From assembly GCA_963530515.1 (NCBI GenBank), contig CAUSEC010000030.1, positions 1 to 64,000 of the forward strand: a stretch of DNA of 64,000 nt, given 5' to 3'. Below the pieces are notes generated by a model. The model saw nothing but the letters and a program-made list of their open reading frames with translations. It was not told the origin of the DNA and made no database searches. This document shows, in pieces, positions 1 through 7,534 of the stretch. Source of the DNA: CBFFRJ01 sp963530515 (GTDB lineage: Bacteria > Pseudomonadota > Gammaproteobacteria > Enterobacterales > Enterobacteriaceae). The stretch's first letter is position 1, and every line of letters starts with the position of its first letter. A program made the position numbers and the translations under genes.

Positions 1-1
1 A

Positions 2-37
2 CAGTAATATGGTCATGGGGAGCTGACCATATTACTG
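2..37. repeat. Perfect 14-bp inverted repeat (hairpin)
   Basis: Positions 2-15 (CAGTAATATGGTCA) are the exact reverse complement of 24-37, with an 8-base loop. No T-run follows. It may be the end of a transcription unit lying left of the window, or a dispersed palindrome. The function cannot be decided because the upstream gene is not visible. Confidence 0.6.
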
Positions 38-46
38 GGGATCACT

Positions 47-136
47 CAGCCCTCAAGGGAGAGGGGACCGATCGAGCGAGCCTGAGGGCCGGAGGTAGGG
101 TGGGCTTGCCTTTCTCCCTCTCCCTGGGGAGAGGGA
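47..136. repeat. REP-like palindromic repeat tract
   Basis: This GC-rich tract contains the palindrome TCCCTCTCCC (115-124) / GGGAGAGGGA (127-136) and related fragments near 50-65. The same CCCTCTCCC...GGGAGAGGG core recurs at 58216-58343 inside the srl operon. That points to a dispersed extragenic palindromic repeat family of this genome. The tract lies downstream of the peptidase gene and contains no plausible coding sequence. Confidence 0.55.
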
Positions 137-191
137 ACTGTCATTGCGCGTATTCTGAGAGAGATTACTCTGGGTGGTGTCAGGGCTTACA

Positions 192-1085
192 TCAGCAGGC
201 TTTCGCCAGAAAATCATTAACGGTCTGCATGCACAATGCCCGCTCTTCGACATGGGGCATATGGCTTGAGGATTCGAAAATCACCCACTGTGCCCCGGTA
301 ATTTTGTCCTTAAACGGCTGCACCACTTCGGGTGTGGCTTCGTCATAGCGCCCGGAAATCAGCAGCGTCGGCACGCGTACCTGGGGCAGGCGGTCAATAA
401 TCGTCCATTCTTTCATACTGCCGATGACGTGAAATTCCGTCGGCCCGTTCATGGCGTGATACACCGTCGGGTCGATGTCCATTGCGTCAAAGGTGCGCTG
501 TACCTCTGGCGGCCACGGGTCGAGACGGCAGACATGACGTTGATAAAAGACCTGGCTTGCCGCTTTATACTCGGCGCTCTCCACCGTGCCAGCCGCTTCG
601 TGGGCCAGCAAGGTTGCCTGTACCTCCGGGGGAAGCTGGGCGCGGAGTTTCGCTGCGCCTTCCAGCCACAGCGCCATCGAGGCCGGAGAGTTGGCGATAA
701 TCATCGCTTTCAGCCCCTGCGGTTGCGTGACCGCATGTTCTGCCGCCAGCATGCCGCCCCAGGATTGTCCCAGCAGCGCGTAATTGTCGGCGATCTCCAG
801 CGCCTGGAGCAGATGGTGCAGTTCGTCGAGAAACAGTGAGGGCTGCCAGAAGTCGGGGCTTTTCTCCGGCAAATGGGTGGAACGTCCGTTACCCAACTGA
901 TCGTAGTGGACAACCGCACGCCCGGTTTCGGCGATATCTTTAAACGCATCCACATAATCGTGCGTGCAGCCGGGGCCACCGTGGGCGACCACCAACGGCG
1001 TCAGGCCGCTGTGCAGATTGCCGCAGATGCGAAACCAGGTCTGATATCCCCGGAAAGGGACATAGCCTTCTCGAATGGTGTACAT
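192..1085 (-). CDS. pip: Proline iminopeptidase (S33 family)
   Basis: This 297-residue alpha/beta hydrolase is a cytoplasmic serine peptidase predicted to remove N-terminal proline from peptides. It shows the oxyanion-hole motif HGGPG at residues 35-39 and the nucleophile elbow GQSWGG with Ser108. The acid and base of the triad are probably the Asp in SGRYDEATPEV (about 247) and the His in ESSSHMPHVEE (about 275). No signal peptide is seen. It lies directly downstream of a LuxR-solo gene on the same strand, with a lux-box-like palindrome in the gap. This is the arrangement known for pip genes next to OryR/PipR-type regulators. The function as aminopeptidase is family-based; an amide or ester substrate derived from plants is also possible. 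Confidence 0.85.
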   Translation of the reverse strand: MYTIREGYVPFRGYQTWFRICGNLHSGLTPLVVAHGGPGCTHDYVDAFKDIAETGRAVVHYDQLGNGRSTHLPEKSPDFWQPSLFLDELHHLLQALEIADNYALLGQSWGGMLAAEHAVTQPQGLKAMIIANSPASMALWLEGAAKLRAQLPPEVQATLLAHEAAGTVESAEYKAASQVFYQRHVCRLDPWPPEVQRTFDAMDIDPTVYHAMNGPTEFHVIGSMKEWTIIDRLPQVRVPTLLISGRYDEATPEVVQPFKDKITGAQWVIFESSSHMPHVEERALCMQTVNDFLAKAC

Positions 1086-1149
1086 GAGTGACGTTTACCC
1101 TGTGAAGTGAACCGGTTTTCAGGTTAGAACGTCACGACTTGCGCTGAAC

Positions 1150-1167
1150 ACTAGCAAAAATGCTAGT
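1150..1167. promoter_or_regulatory. lux-box-like palindrome in front of pip
   Basis: ACTAGCAAAAATGCTAGT is an 18-bp dyad with perfect 6-base arms. It lies 65 bases upstream of the pip start codon and just after the stop codon of the LuxR-type gene. Read on the other strand it matches the element at 2034-2051 in 15 of 18 positions. The recurrence beside a LuxR-family gene suggests it is that regulator's operator. This is inferred, not shown. Confidence 0.7.
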
Positions 1168-1169
1168 TC

Positions 1170-1922
1170 TTAACTGTCGAGCAAACGGTAGTGCAGCGCG
1201 CGAACCACCGCCTGTACCCGGTTGGTCGCGCCAAGTTTTTTCGCCGCCGTGTTCAGATGCAGGGTGACCGTGGCGACCGAGCGGTGCAGCTTGCGGGCAA
1301 TCTCCTTCGCCGTCAGTCCTTCCGCGGACCACGCCAGGCATTCGCGCTCCCGGTTGCTCAGTTTGACATGGCGGCAGGTGAGCATCGAGGCGTCGAACAG
1401 CGGAAACGCCGACTCCTGAAAACGGTGCGCCAGAAATGTCAGTTGCGCCAGCGTCTCGCTGATATCCCGCTCCTCCCGCTGGTCGGTCACAATGCCGGTC
1501 AGGGTGACAAAGCCACCGTGGGGCAGATGCAGTGGTACCGTGGCCCCGCAGGGCATGTTGTTGTCGCGCATGTAGTGCGTCACTTCCAGCGCGTTCTCGT
1601 CCAGCCGCCCCTGTAAGGCGCTGCTGTCCGGGCGTTGATAAGACCAGACGAACGGTGCGCAGCTTTCCAGCGCGAAGTGCTGGACCGGATCAACCTGGTA
1701 GTAACCGCGCTCACACCACAATCGGCGCATATCGTCCGGCACATTGCGCATCTCCAGCAGTGACGGGGTGATCAGCTCACCCTCCAGCGAACGCGGAACC
1801 GGCGTGTAATCGTAAATCACCGCATCAAAACCCAACGCCTGCGTGCGGGCAAACAGCCCGGCAAAGGCCTCTTCAAGCCGGGTGGCGTTGCCAGCACCAG
1901 GGCTTTCGATAGTTATGCGCAT
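1170..1922 (-). CDS. LuxR-family solo regulator, OryR/PsoR/PipR type
   Basis: This 250-residue regulator has an N-terminal autoinducer-binding domain (about 15-165) and a C-terminal LuxR-type HTH (about 185-245; LSNRERECLAWSAEGLTAKE). The start at 1922 is chosen because a GGAGGG ribosome site lies 8 bases upstream. Aligned on the invariant Asp78-Pro79 and Trp93, the TraR pocket residues Trp57 and Tyr61 are replaced by Met65 and Trp69. These two substitutions mark the plant-associated LuxR-solo subfamily, whose members respond to plant compounds rather than acyl-homoserine lactones. No luxI homologue is present in the window. It is flanked by pip and by a peptide ABC importer, as in the PipR locus of Pseudomonas. 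Ligand and regulon are inferred. Confidence 0.87.
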   Translation of the reverse strand: MRITIESPGAGNATRLEEAFAGLFARTQALGFDAVIYDYTPVPRSLEGELITPSLLEMRNVPDDMRRLWCERGYYQVDPVQHFALESCAPFVWSYQRPDSSALQGRLDENALEVTHYMRDNNMPCGATVPLHLPHGGFVTLTGIVTDQREERDISETLAQLTFLAHRFQESAFPLFDASMLTCRHVKLSNRERECLAWSAEGLTAKEIARKLHRSVATVTLHLNTAAKKLGATNRVQAVVRALHYRLLDS

Positions 1923-2033
1923 GATGAATTCCCTCCAGGTTATCGGTGCTACGCCACGGGCACGGTTTGTGCAATTTCCCCCGAGGCTTTGCCAGAACAT
2001 GCAATTCCGGTGCCGTCCTGCGGGAAGGGTAAA

Positions 2034-2051
2034 ACTAGTATTTTTGCTAAC
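2034..2051. promoter_or_regulatory. Second lux-box-like element between regulator and ABC operon
   Basis: ACTAGTATTTTTGCTAAC lies between the divergent LuxR-solo gene (start 1922) and the ABC importer (start 2192). It differs from the reverse complement of the pip-side element at three of 18 positions. It could activate the importer, autoregulate the regulator gene, or both. Confidence 0.62.
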
Positions 2052-2191
2052 TACCCAGCCCTGAACGATGTCGCTAGCGTAAAGACAACGCCCGATACGT
2101 CTTGCCGGGCGCAAATTGTTGACGCAGGGCTGCACTACGGCGGAGCGATTTTTTAACCCTCCAGCATCGTATGCACCATGGGAGTTCGCTC

Positions 2192-3130
2192 ATGCATCGT
2201 TACCGTTTTTTGTTATTTCGACCCTTGCAACTGCTGCCTGTCCTGCTTGGGATCAGCATCATCACCTTTGCGATGGTGCGTGCGATCCCTGGCGACCCGG
2301 CGCGCATTCTGCTCGGCGTACGCAGCACGCCCGCGGCACTGGCGCGTATTCGTGCACAGTTTGGTCTCGATGAGCCGTTATGGGTGCAGTACGGCTACTT
2401 CCTGCGCAACTTATTGCAAGGAGAGCTGGGCAAATCGATTGTCTACCGCGTCGATACCCTCAAGCTGATTAACTCGCGCCTGGAACCCACATTGTGGCTG
2501 GTGCTGGGCAGCATGCTGCTGGCGGTTGCGCTCACCGTTCCGCTGGCCTCCGTGGCGGCGCGACAGCGCGGGCGTATGGCGGATCAACTGATCCGTCTGT
2601 TCACCACCGCCGGGTTAGGGTTTCCGGCGTTCTGGCTCGGCATCATGCTGATTATCATTTTTAGCATCGTGCTGGGTTGGTTCCCGGTCTCCGGCTACGG
2701 CAGCGATTTTATCGACCAGTTGCACCATATGGTGCTGCCGTGCCTGACGGTGGCGCTGGCGCTGTCAGCGGTGTTGATTCGCAATCTGCGGGCCAGCCTG
2801 CTGATGGAAATGAGCAGTGATTATGTGGTGGCGGCCAGAGCACGGGGCCAGCGTGAAAACCGTATTTTCTGGCGTCATGTCTTGCCCAACTCGCTGGTGC
2901 CAACACTGAACCTGCTGGCGGTGAATATCGGCTGGCTGATTGGCAGCACGGTGGTCATTGAAAGCGTGTTCGCCATTCCGGGGCTGGGACAGTTGCTGGT
3001 AAAAGCCATTTTTAGCCGCGACTACATGGTGGTGCAGGGCGTGGTGATGGTCTTTGCGCTGGCGACAGTTGCCGTCAACCTGCTGGCGGATGTGCTGACC
3101 GTGGCGCTGGACCCGAGGGTGAAACTATGA
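2192..3130 (+). CDS. Peptide ABC transporter permease, DppB/OppB type
   Basis: This inner-membrane permease has 312 residues and about six hydrophobic segments. The EAA-type cytoplasmic loop is seen in DYVVAARARGQRENRIFWRHVLPNS. The ATG at 2192 is preferred over one at 2171 because GGAG stands seven bases upstream. It is the first gene of an operon in which each following gene overlaps its predecessor by a few bases: permease, permease, ATPase, ATPase, binding protein. The family imports di- or oligopeptides, and some members import nickel or small peptide-like molecules, so the substrate is not fixed by sequence. The position beside pip and the LuxR solo suggests uptake of a peptide or plant-derived amide. 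Confidence 0.88.
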   Translation: MHRYRFLLFRPLQLLPVLLGISIITFAMVRAIPGDPARILLGVRSTPAALARIRAQFGLDEPLWVQYGYFLRNLLQGELGKSIVYRVDTLKLINSRLEPTLWLVLGSMLLAVALTVPLASVAARQRGRMADQLIRLFTTAGLGFPAFWLGIMLIIIFSIVLGWFPVSGYGSDFIDQLHHMVLPCLTVALALSAVLIRNLRASLLMEMSSDYVVAARARGQRENRIFWRHVLPNSLVPTLNLLAVNIGWLIGSTVVIESVFAIPGLGQLLVKAIFSRDYMVVQGVVMVFALATVAVNLLADVLTVALDPRVKL

Positions 3131-3972
3131 GTGCACTGAGCGTGATGTCCGGGTTACGTCGCCGGGCGATTCCCCGCCAGCATGCGCTGCGCGCCGGGAT
3201 TGCGATTGTCGGATTGTGGTTGTTTGTCGCCCTGTTTGCGCCCTGGCTGGCGCCGTTTGATCCCATTACCCAGGATGCCACATCGAGCCTGCTGGCCCCC
3301 GGCGGCACTCACCTGTTCGGCACCGATAACTTTGGCCGCGACATCTTCTCGCGCGTGCTGTGGGGCGCACGGGTGGATCTGCAAATCTGTTTTCTGGGGG
3401 TTATCTTCCCGTTCCTGCTTGGCACCACGCTCGGCGCGTTGTCCGGTTATCTCGGCGGCGTGGTGGACGCGGCCATTATGCGGATTATCGACATCGTGCT
3501 GGCGTTTCCCTTCCTGGTGCTGATGCTGGCAATCATCGCCATCCTCGGGCCGGGGCTTAGCAGCTTCTTCATTGCGATGGCGATGGTGGGATGGGTCTCT
3601 TATGCCCGGCTGGTGCGTGCGCAGGTGCTGACGCTCAAACAGCGGGATTTTATTGTTGCGGCACGCAGTCTGGGCTATGGCCACACGCGCATTCTTTTCC
3701 GCCATTTATTACCCAACGCCATCACCGGCGCGCTGGTGTTCTCCATGTCCGACTGCGTGCTGGTGCTGCTGAACGGCGCGGCGGTGAGCTACCTCGGGCT
3801 GGGCGTGCAGCCGCCGACCGCAGAGTGGGGCGTGATGGTGGCGGAAGGGCAGAGTTTTATGACCACCGCGTGGTGGATAACCACTTTTCCGGGGCTGGCG
3901 ATTGTGCTGCTGGCGATGGGCTTTAGCCTGCTGGCCGATGGCCTCGGCGATAAACTGGGAGCACGCGTATGA
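3127..3972 (+). CDS. Peptide ABC transporter permease, DppC/OppC type
   Basis: This 281-residue second membrane subunit starts in an ATGA overlap with the preceding permease. It begins with a short cytoplasmic stretch and a first membrane segment (about 23-45), followed by the periplasmic region typical of the DppC class (HLFGTDNFGRDIFSRVLWGAR). Four or five further segments follow. The EAA loop reads DFIVAARSLGYGHTRILFRHLLPNA and would dock on the ATPases. It should form a heterodimeric channel with the upstream permease. Confidence 0.88.
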   Translation: MSALSVMSGLRRRAIPRQHALRAGIAIVGLWLFVALFAPWLAPFDPITQDATSSLLAPGGTHLFGTDNFGRDIFSRVLWGARVDLQICFLGVIFPFLLGTTLGALSGYLGGVVDAAIMRIIDIVLAFPFLVLMLAIIAILGPGLSSFFIAMAMVGWVSYARLVRAQVLTLKQRDFIVAARSLGYGHTRILFRHLLPNAITGALVFSMSDCVLVLLNGAAVSYLGLGVQPPTAEWGVMVAEGQSFMTTAWWITTFPGLAIVLLAMGFSLLADGLGDKLGARV

Positions 3973-4952
3973 CTCTGCTGACCGTCTCAGAACTGACCAT
4001 TACCCGCGAGCCGGATATCGCGCTGGTGGATAAGGTCTCGTTTACCCTGAATGCCGGAGAGATGCTTGGCCTTGTCGGCGAGAGCGGCTCCGGGAAAACC
4101 GTAACCTGTCGGGCATTGATGCGTCTGTTGCCGGGCCAGGGGCTGGCGATTACCGGCGGCGAAGTCCGGCTGGGCGGCCGCGATTTACTGTCGCTCAGCG
4201 AAGCGCAAATGTCGTCGGTGCGCGGGCGCGAAATAGGGATGATCTTCCAGAATCCGGCGAGCCATCTCAATCCGGTGATGACCATCGGCGAGCAAATTGC
4301 CGAAAGTCGCCGCCGTCATTTTGGGGCCAGCCGGGTACAGGCACGGGAAGATGCCAAAGCACTGCTGCGCCAGGTCGGTATTCCCGACCCACAAAACCGC
4401 ATTCACAACTATCCGCATGAGTTTTCCGGCGGCATGCGTCAGCGCGCGATGATCGCCGTAGCGCTGGCCCCTGAGCCGTCGCTGCTGATTGCCGACGAGC
4501 CGACCACCGCGCTGGATGTTACCGTGCAGATGCAAATTTTACGTCTGCTCAGCGAGTTACGTCAGCAGCTGGGGCTGGCGGTCATCATGATCACTCACGA
4601 TCTTGGCGTGGTGGCACAAACCTGCGATCGCATCGCCGTCATGTACGGCGGTCGACTGTGCGAAGTGGGCGGCAAGCGCGACGTACTCGCAAAGCCGCTG
4701 CATCCCTACACCCGAGGGTTAATCGACTGCCAGCCCGCCAGCGAAGGCGGCCAGGGGCGTCTGGTCACCATCAACGGCCAGCCGCCGGTAGCGGATAATT
4801 TTCCGGCCGGGTGCCGTTTTCATCCCCGCTGCCAGCATGCCAGCGCGGCGTGTCAGCAACAGCCTGCGCTGCGGCATGGGCGCGATACCCTGGCCCATGC
4901 CGCAGCCTGTCATCACGCATTACAACCACTGAGCTTACGGGAGGGCGCATGA
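3969..4952 (+). CDS. Peptide ABC transporter ATPase, DppD/OppD type
   Basis: This 327-residue ATPase energises the importer at the inner membrane. Visible motifs are Walker A GESGSGKT (residues 37-44), the Q-loop (MIFQNPASHLNP), the signature FSGGMRQR (about 152-159) and Walker B LLIADEP (172-178). The C-terminal Opp/Dpp extension holds a cysteine cluster (CRFHPRCQHASAAC) that in this family binds an iron-sulfur cluster. The start overlaps the previous stop as ATGA, so translation is probably coupled. Confidence 0.9.
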   Translation: MTLLTVSELTITREPDIALVDKVSFTLNAGEMLGLVGESGSGKTVTCRALMRLLPGQGLAITGGEVRLGGRDLLSLSEAQMSSVRGREIGMIFQNPASHLNPVMTIGEQIAESRRRHFGASRVQAREDAKALLRQVGIPDPQNRIHNYPHEFSGGMRQRAMIAVALAPEPSLLIADEPTTALDVTVQMQILRLLSELRQQLGLAVIMITHDLGVVAQTCDRIAVMYGGRLCEVGGKRDVLAKPLHPYTRGLIDCQPASEGGQGRLVTINGQPPVADNFPAGCRFHPRCQHASAACQQQPALRHGRDTLAHAAACHHALQPLSLREGA

Positions 4953-5986
4953 CCACATCGGCAAACTGGCCTCTGTTAGAGGCGGACAACCTCAGCGTGA
5001 CCTTTCCGGTGTCCGGCGGCCTGATGGGCGCGAAACGGAAGGTGCATGCGGTTAACGACGTCACGCTGAAAATTCACGTCGGGGAAACGCTCGGCCTGGT
5101 GGGTGAATCCGGCAGCGGCAAAAGCACGCTGGGGCGGGCGTTATTGCAGCTTGAGCGGGTGACGGCGGGCGAGGTTCGCTTCGATGGGCACCGCATTACC
5201 CATGGGCTGAAGAGCGACGTGGCGCGCTTACGCCTGCAAACGGCGATGATTTTTCAGGACCCCTACGCCTCGCTGAACCCACGTCAGACCATTGGCTACA
5301 GCATCGCAGAAGTGCTGCGCGTGCATCAGAAAGTGCCGCGTAGCGCAGTGAATGCGCGGGTGGCCGAACTGTTGACGCTGGTCGGGCTGCGCCCGGAGCA
5401 GGCGAACGTCCGGCCCGGACAACTGAGCGGCGGGCAGTGCCAGCGCGCCGGGATTGCGCGCGCGCTGGCCATTGAGCCACGGTTGATTGTGGCCGATGAG
5501 TGCGTGGCGGCGCTGGATGTTTCCATTCAGGGGCAGATTGTTAACCTGCTGATGGAGCTTCGCGAAAAAATGGGGCTGGCGATTTTGTTTATCGCACACG
5601 ATCTGGCGATTGTCCGCCGACTGTGCGATCGCGTGGCGGTGATGTACCTCGGGCGCATTGTCGAAGAAGGCCCTTCTGAGGCGGTGTTCACGCAGCCACG
5701 CCACCCGTACACCGCGGCGCTGGTGGCGGCTATCCCGGAAATCGATCCGGATAAACCGCTGCCCGCAGATCCGCTCGGAGGCGAACCTCCCAGCCCGATA
5801 TCCATTCCACAAGGCTGCGCTTTCCATCCGCGCTGCCCCTATGCGCAGGTGCAGTGTCGCACCGGCGCGCTACCCCCAACCCGGCAGATTGCCGATCACG
5901 CATATTCCTGTGTGTTGACCCACACAGGCGATGAGACTGTTTTTCCTTTGACCCGGAGGTCTTTTGATGAAGCACAGGCATGTTAA
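4949..5986 (+). CDS. Peptide ABC transporter ATPase, DppF/OppF type
   Basis: This second ATPase of the importer has 345 residues and starts at the ATGA overlap at 4949, preceded by GGGAGGG. Motifs are Walker A GESGSGKST (52-60), signature LSGGQCQR (159-166) and Walker B LIVADE (179-184). The usual DEPVSALD is DECVAALD here, a Pro-to-Cys change right after the catalytic glutamate; the glutamate itself is intact. The C-terminal family extension with a cysteine cluster (CAFHPRCPYAQVQC) is present. It should pair with the preceding ATPase as a heterodimer. Confidence 0.9.
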   Translation: MTTSANWPLLEADNLSVTFPVSGGLMGAKRKVHAVNDVTLKIHVGETLGLVGESGSGKSTLGRALLQLERVTAGEVRFDGHRITHGLKSDVARLRLQTAMIFQDPYASLNPRQTIGYSIAEVLRVHQKVPRSAVNARVAELLTLVGLRPEQANVRPGQLSGGQCQRAGIARALAIEPRLIVADECVAALDVSIQGQIVNLLMELREKMGLAILFIAHDLAIVRRLCDRVAVMYLGRIVEEGPSEAVFTQPRHPYTAALVAAIPEIDPDKPLPADPLGGEPPSPISIPQGCAFHPRCPYAQVQCRTGALPPTRQIADHAYSCVLTHTGDETVFPLTRRSFDEAQAC

Positions 5987-7481
5987 GTTTTTGGCGGCCA
6001 GCGTTTTCCTGGCGCTCAGTGTGGTCAGTGAAATGGCGCAGGCAGCAGGTGTCTTAACCATTGGCCGCCGCGAAGACAGCACCACGTTCGACCCGATCAA
6101 ATCGGCCCAAAACGCCGACAACTGGGTGTTTTCCAACGTCTTTGATCCGCTGGTGCGGGTAGATAAAACCGGCACCAAACTGGAGCCAGGTGTGGCGGAA
6201 AGCTGGACGGTTTCCCCGGACGGCAAAGTCTATACTTTCAAAATTCGTGACACGACGTTCTCCGACGGGACGCCGCTGAGCGCCAGCGATGCCGTATTCA
6301 GCCTGCTGCGTATTCGTGACGACGAAGGCTCATTGTGGCGCGATTCGTACAGCATTATCGATAAAGCCGAAGCACCGGATGCGCGCACCCTGGTGATCAC
6401 GCTGAAATCGCCCTCCGCGCCGTTCCTGTCGCAGCTGGCCTTGCCGAATGCCTCGGTGATTTCGGAAAAAGCGCTGAAGGCCGAAGGAGCAGAAGCGTTC
6501 GCTGAAAAACCGGTGGGTTCCGGCGCGTTTAGCGTGAAGGAGTGGGCGCGCGGCGAGAAAATCGTCCTGGTGAAGAACCCAAACTTCTGGCAGGCGAAGA
6601 ACGTCAGCCTCGACGAAGTGGACTGGCTGACCATTCCTGATGACAACACCCGCATGCTAAAAGTGCAGGCCGGTGAGCTGGATGCCGCCCTGACGGTGCC
6701 GTTCTCGCGCATTGCCTCCCTGCAAAAAGACAGCAATCTGAAGGTGGAACTCGACCCGTCAACCCGTGAAGATCATCTGCTGATCAACCACTCGCACGGT
6801 GCGCTCGGCAAAGTAGAGGTGCGCCAGGCACTGGACTTCGCCATCGACAAAGACGCGATTGTGAAGACCGTGACCTTTGGCTACGGCCAGGTGGCGAATT
6901 CCTATATCCCGGCAGGCGCTGTGTATCACTACAACGATAACCTGCGCCGTGCGTACGACCCGGAAAAAGCCAAACAGATGCTGAAAGACGCGGGCGCATC
7001 CGATTTAACGCTGAATTATGTGGTCAACGCCGGGGATGAAGTGGATGAGCAAATCGCCATTTTGCTGCAACAGCAGCTGGCGAAAGCGGGCGTGAAGGTC
7101 AACCTGCAAAAAGTCGACCCCAGCCAGAGCTGGGACATGCTGGTGGCGGGCGAATACGATATTTCGGTGATGTACTGGACCAACGACATCCTCGACCCGG
7201 ATCAGAAAACCACCTTTGTGCTGGGCCATGATGCAAACATGAACTACATGACGCGCTATCACAATGACAAGGTGAAAGCGCTGGTGGCGGCGGCGCGCGT
7301 GGAAATGGATCCGAAAAAACGCGAACAGATGTATATCGATCTGCAAAAAATGGCCAAAGCCGACGTGAACTGGGTTGATCTCTATTACAGCCCGTATCGC
7401 AACGTCACACGCAAAAATATCGACGGCTTCTATCAGAACCCGCTTGGCCGCTTCTTCCTCGAAGATACGGTGAAGAAATAA
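5967..7481 (+). CDS. Peptide-type ABC substrate-binding protein (SBP_bac_5)
   Basis: This 504-residue periplasmic solute-binding protein has a clear signal peptide (positive start, hydrophobic core, cleavage after about residue 27 at MAQA/AG). The mature part has the DppA/OppA family fold signatures near the start (TFDPIKSAQNADNWVFSNVFDPLV) and the ESWTVSPDGKVYTFKIRDTTFSDGTPL block. The ATG at 5967 is preceded by GGAGG at 5955-5959 and overlaps the ATPase gene by 20 bases. It closes the operon and sets the specificity of the importer. In the PipR system of Pseudomonas a linked ABC importer is needed to sense the plant signal. An equivalent role here is an inference. Confidence 0.9.
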   Translation: MKHRHVKFLAASVFLALSVVSEMAQAAGVLTIGRREDSTTFDPIKSAQNADNWVFSNVFDPLVRVDKTGTKLEPGVAESWTVSPDGKVYTFKIRDTTFSDGTPLSASDAVFSLLRIRDDEGSLWRDSYSIIDKAEAPDARTLVITLKSPSAPFLSQLALPNASVISEKALKAEGAEAFAEKPVGSGAFSVKEWARGEKIVLVKNPNFWQAKNVSLDEVDWLTIPDDNTRMLKVQAGELDAALTVPFSRIASLQKDSNLKVELDPSTREDHLLINHSHGALGKVEVRQALDFAIDKDAIVKTVTFGYGQVANSYIPAGAVYHYNDNLRRAYDPEKAKQMLKDAGASDLTLNYVVNAGDEVDEQIAILLQQQLAKAGVKVNLQKVDPSQSWDMLVAGEYDISVMYWTNDILDPDQKTTFVLGHDANMNYMTRYHNDKVKALVAAARVEMDPKKREQMYIDLQKMAKADVNWVDLYYSPYRNVTRKNIDGFYQNPLGRFFLEDTVKK

Positions 7482-7502
7482 GCCTGATAGCCTGGTCTTG
7501 AT

Positions 7503-7527
7503 GGGTGCCGGTTAATTCCCGGCACCC
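7503..7527. terminator. Hairpin between convergent ABC operon and chemoreceptor gene
   Basis: GGGTGCCGG (7503-7511) pairs perfectly with CCGGCACCC (7519-7527) over a 7-base loop. It sits between two gene ends and could stop transcription from both sides. There is no strong T-run on either strand. Confidence 0.5.
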
Positions 7528-7534
7528 TGAAGCA

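Noticed and set aside
1170..1922. SdiA, the common enterobacterial acyl-homoserine-lactone receptor
   Set aside because: The pocket residues equivalent to TraR Trp57 and Tyr61 are Met and Trp, and the locus (pip, peptide importer) is not the sdiA-uvrY context.
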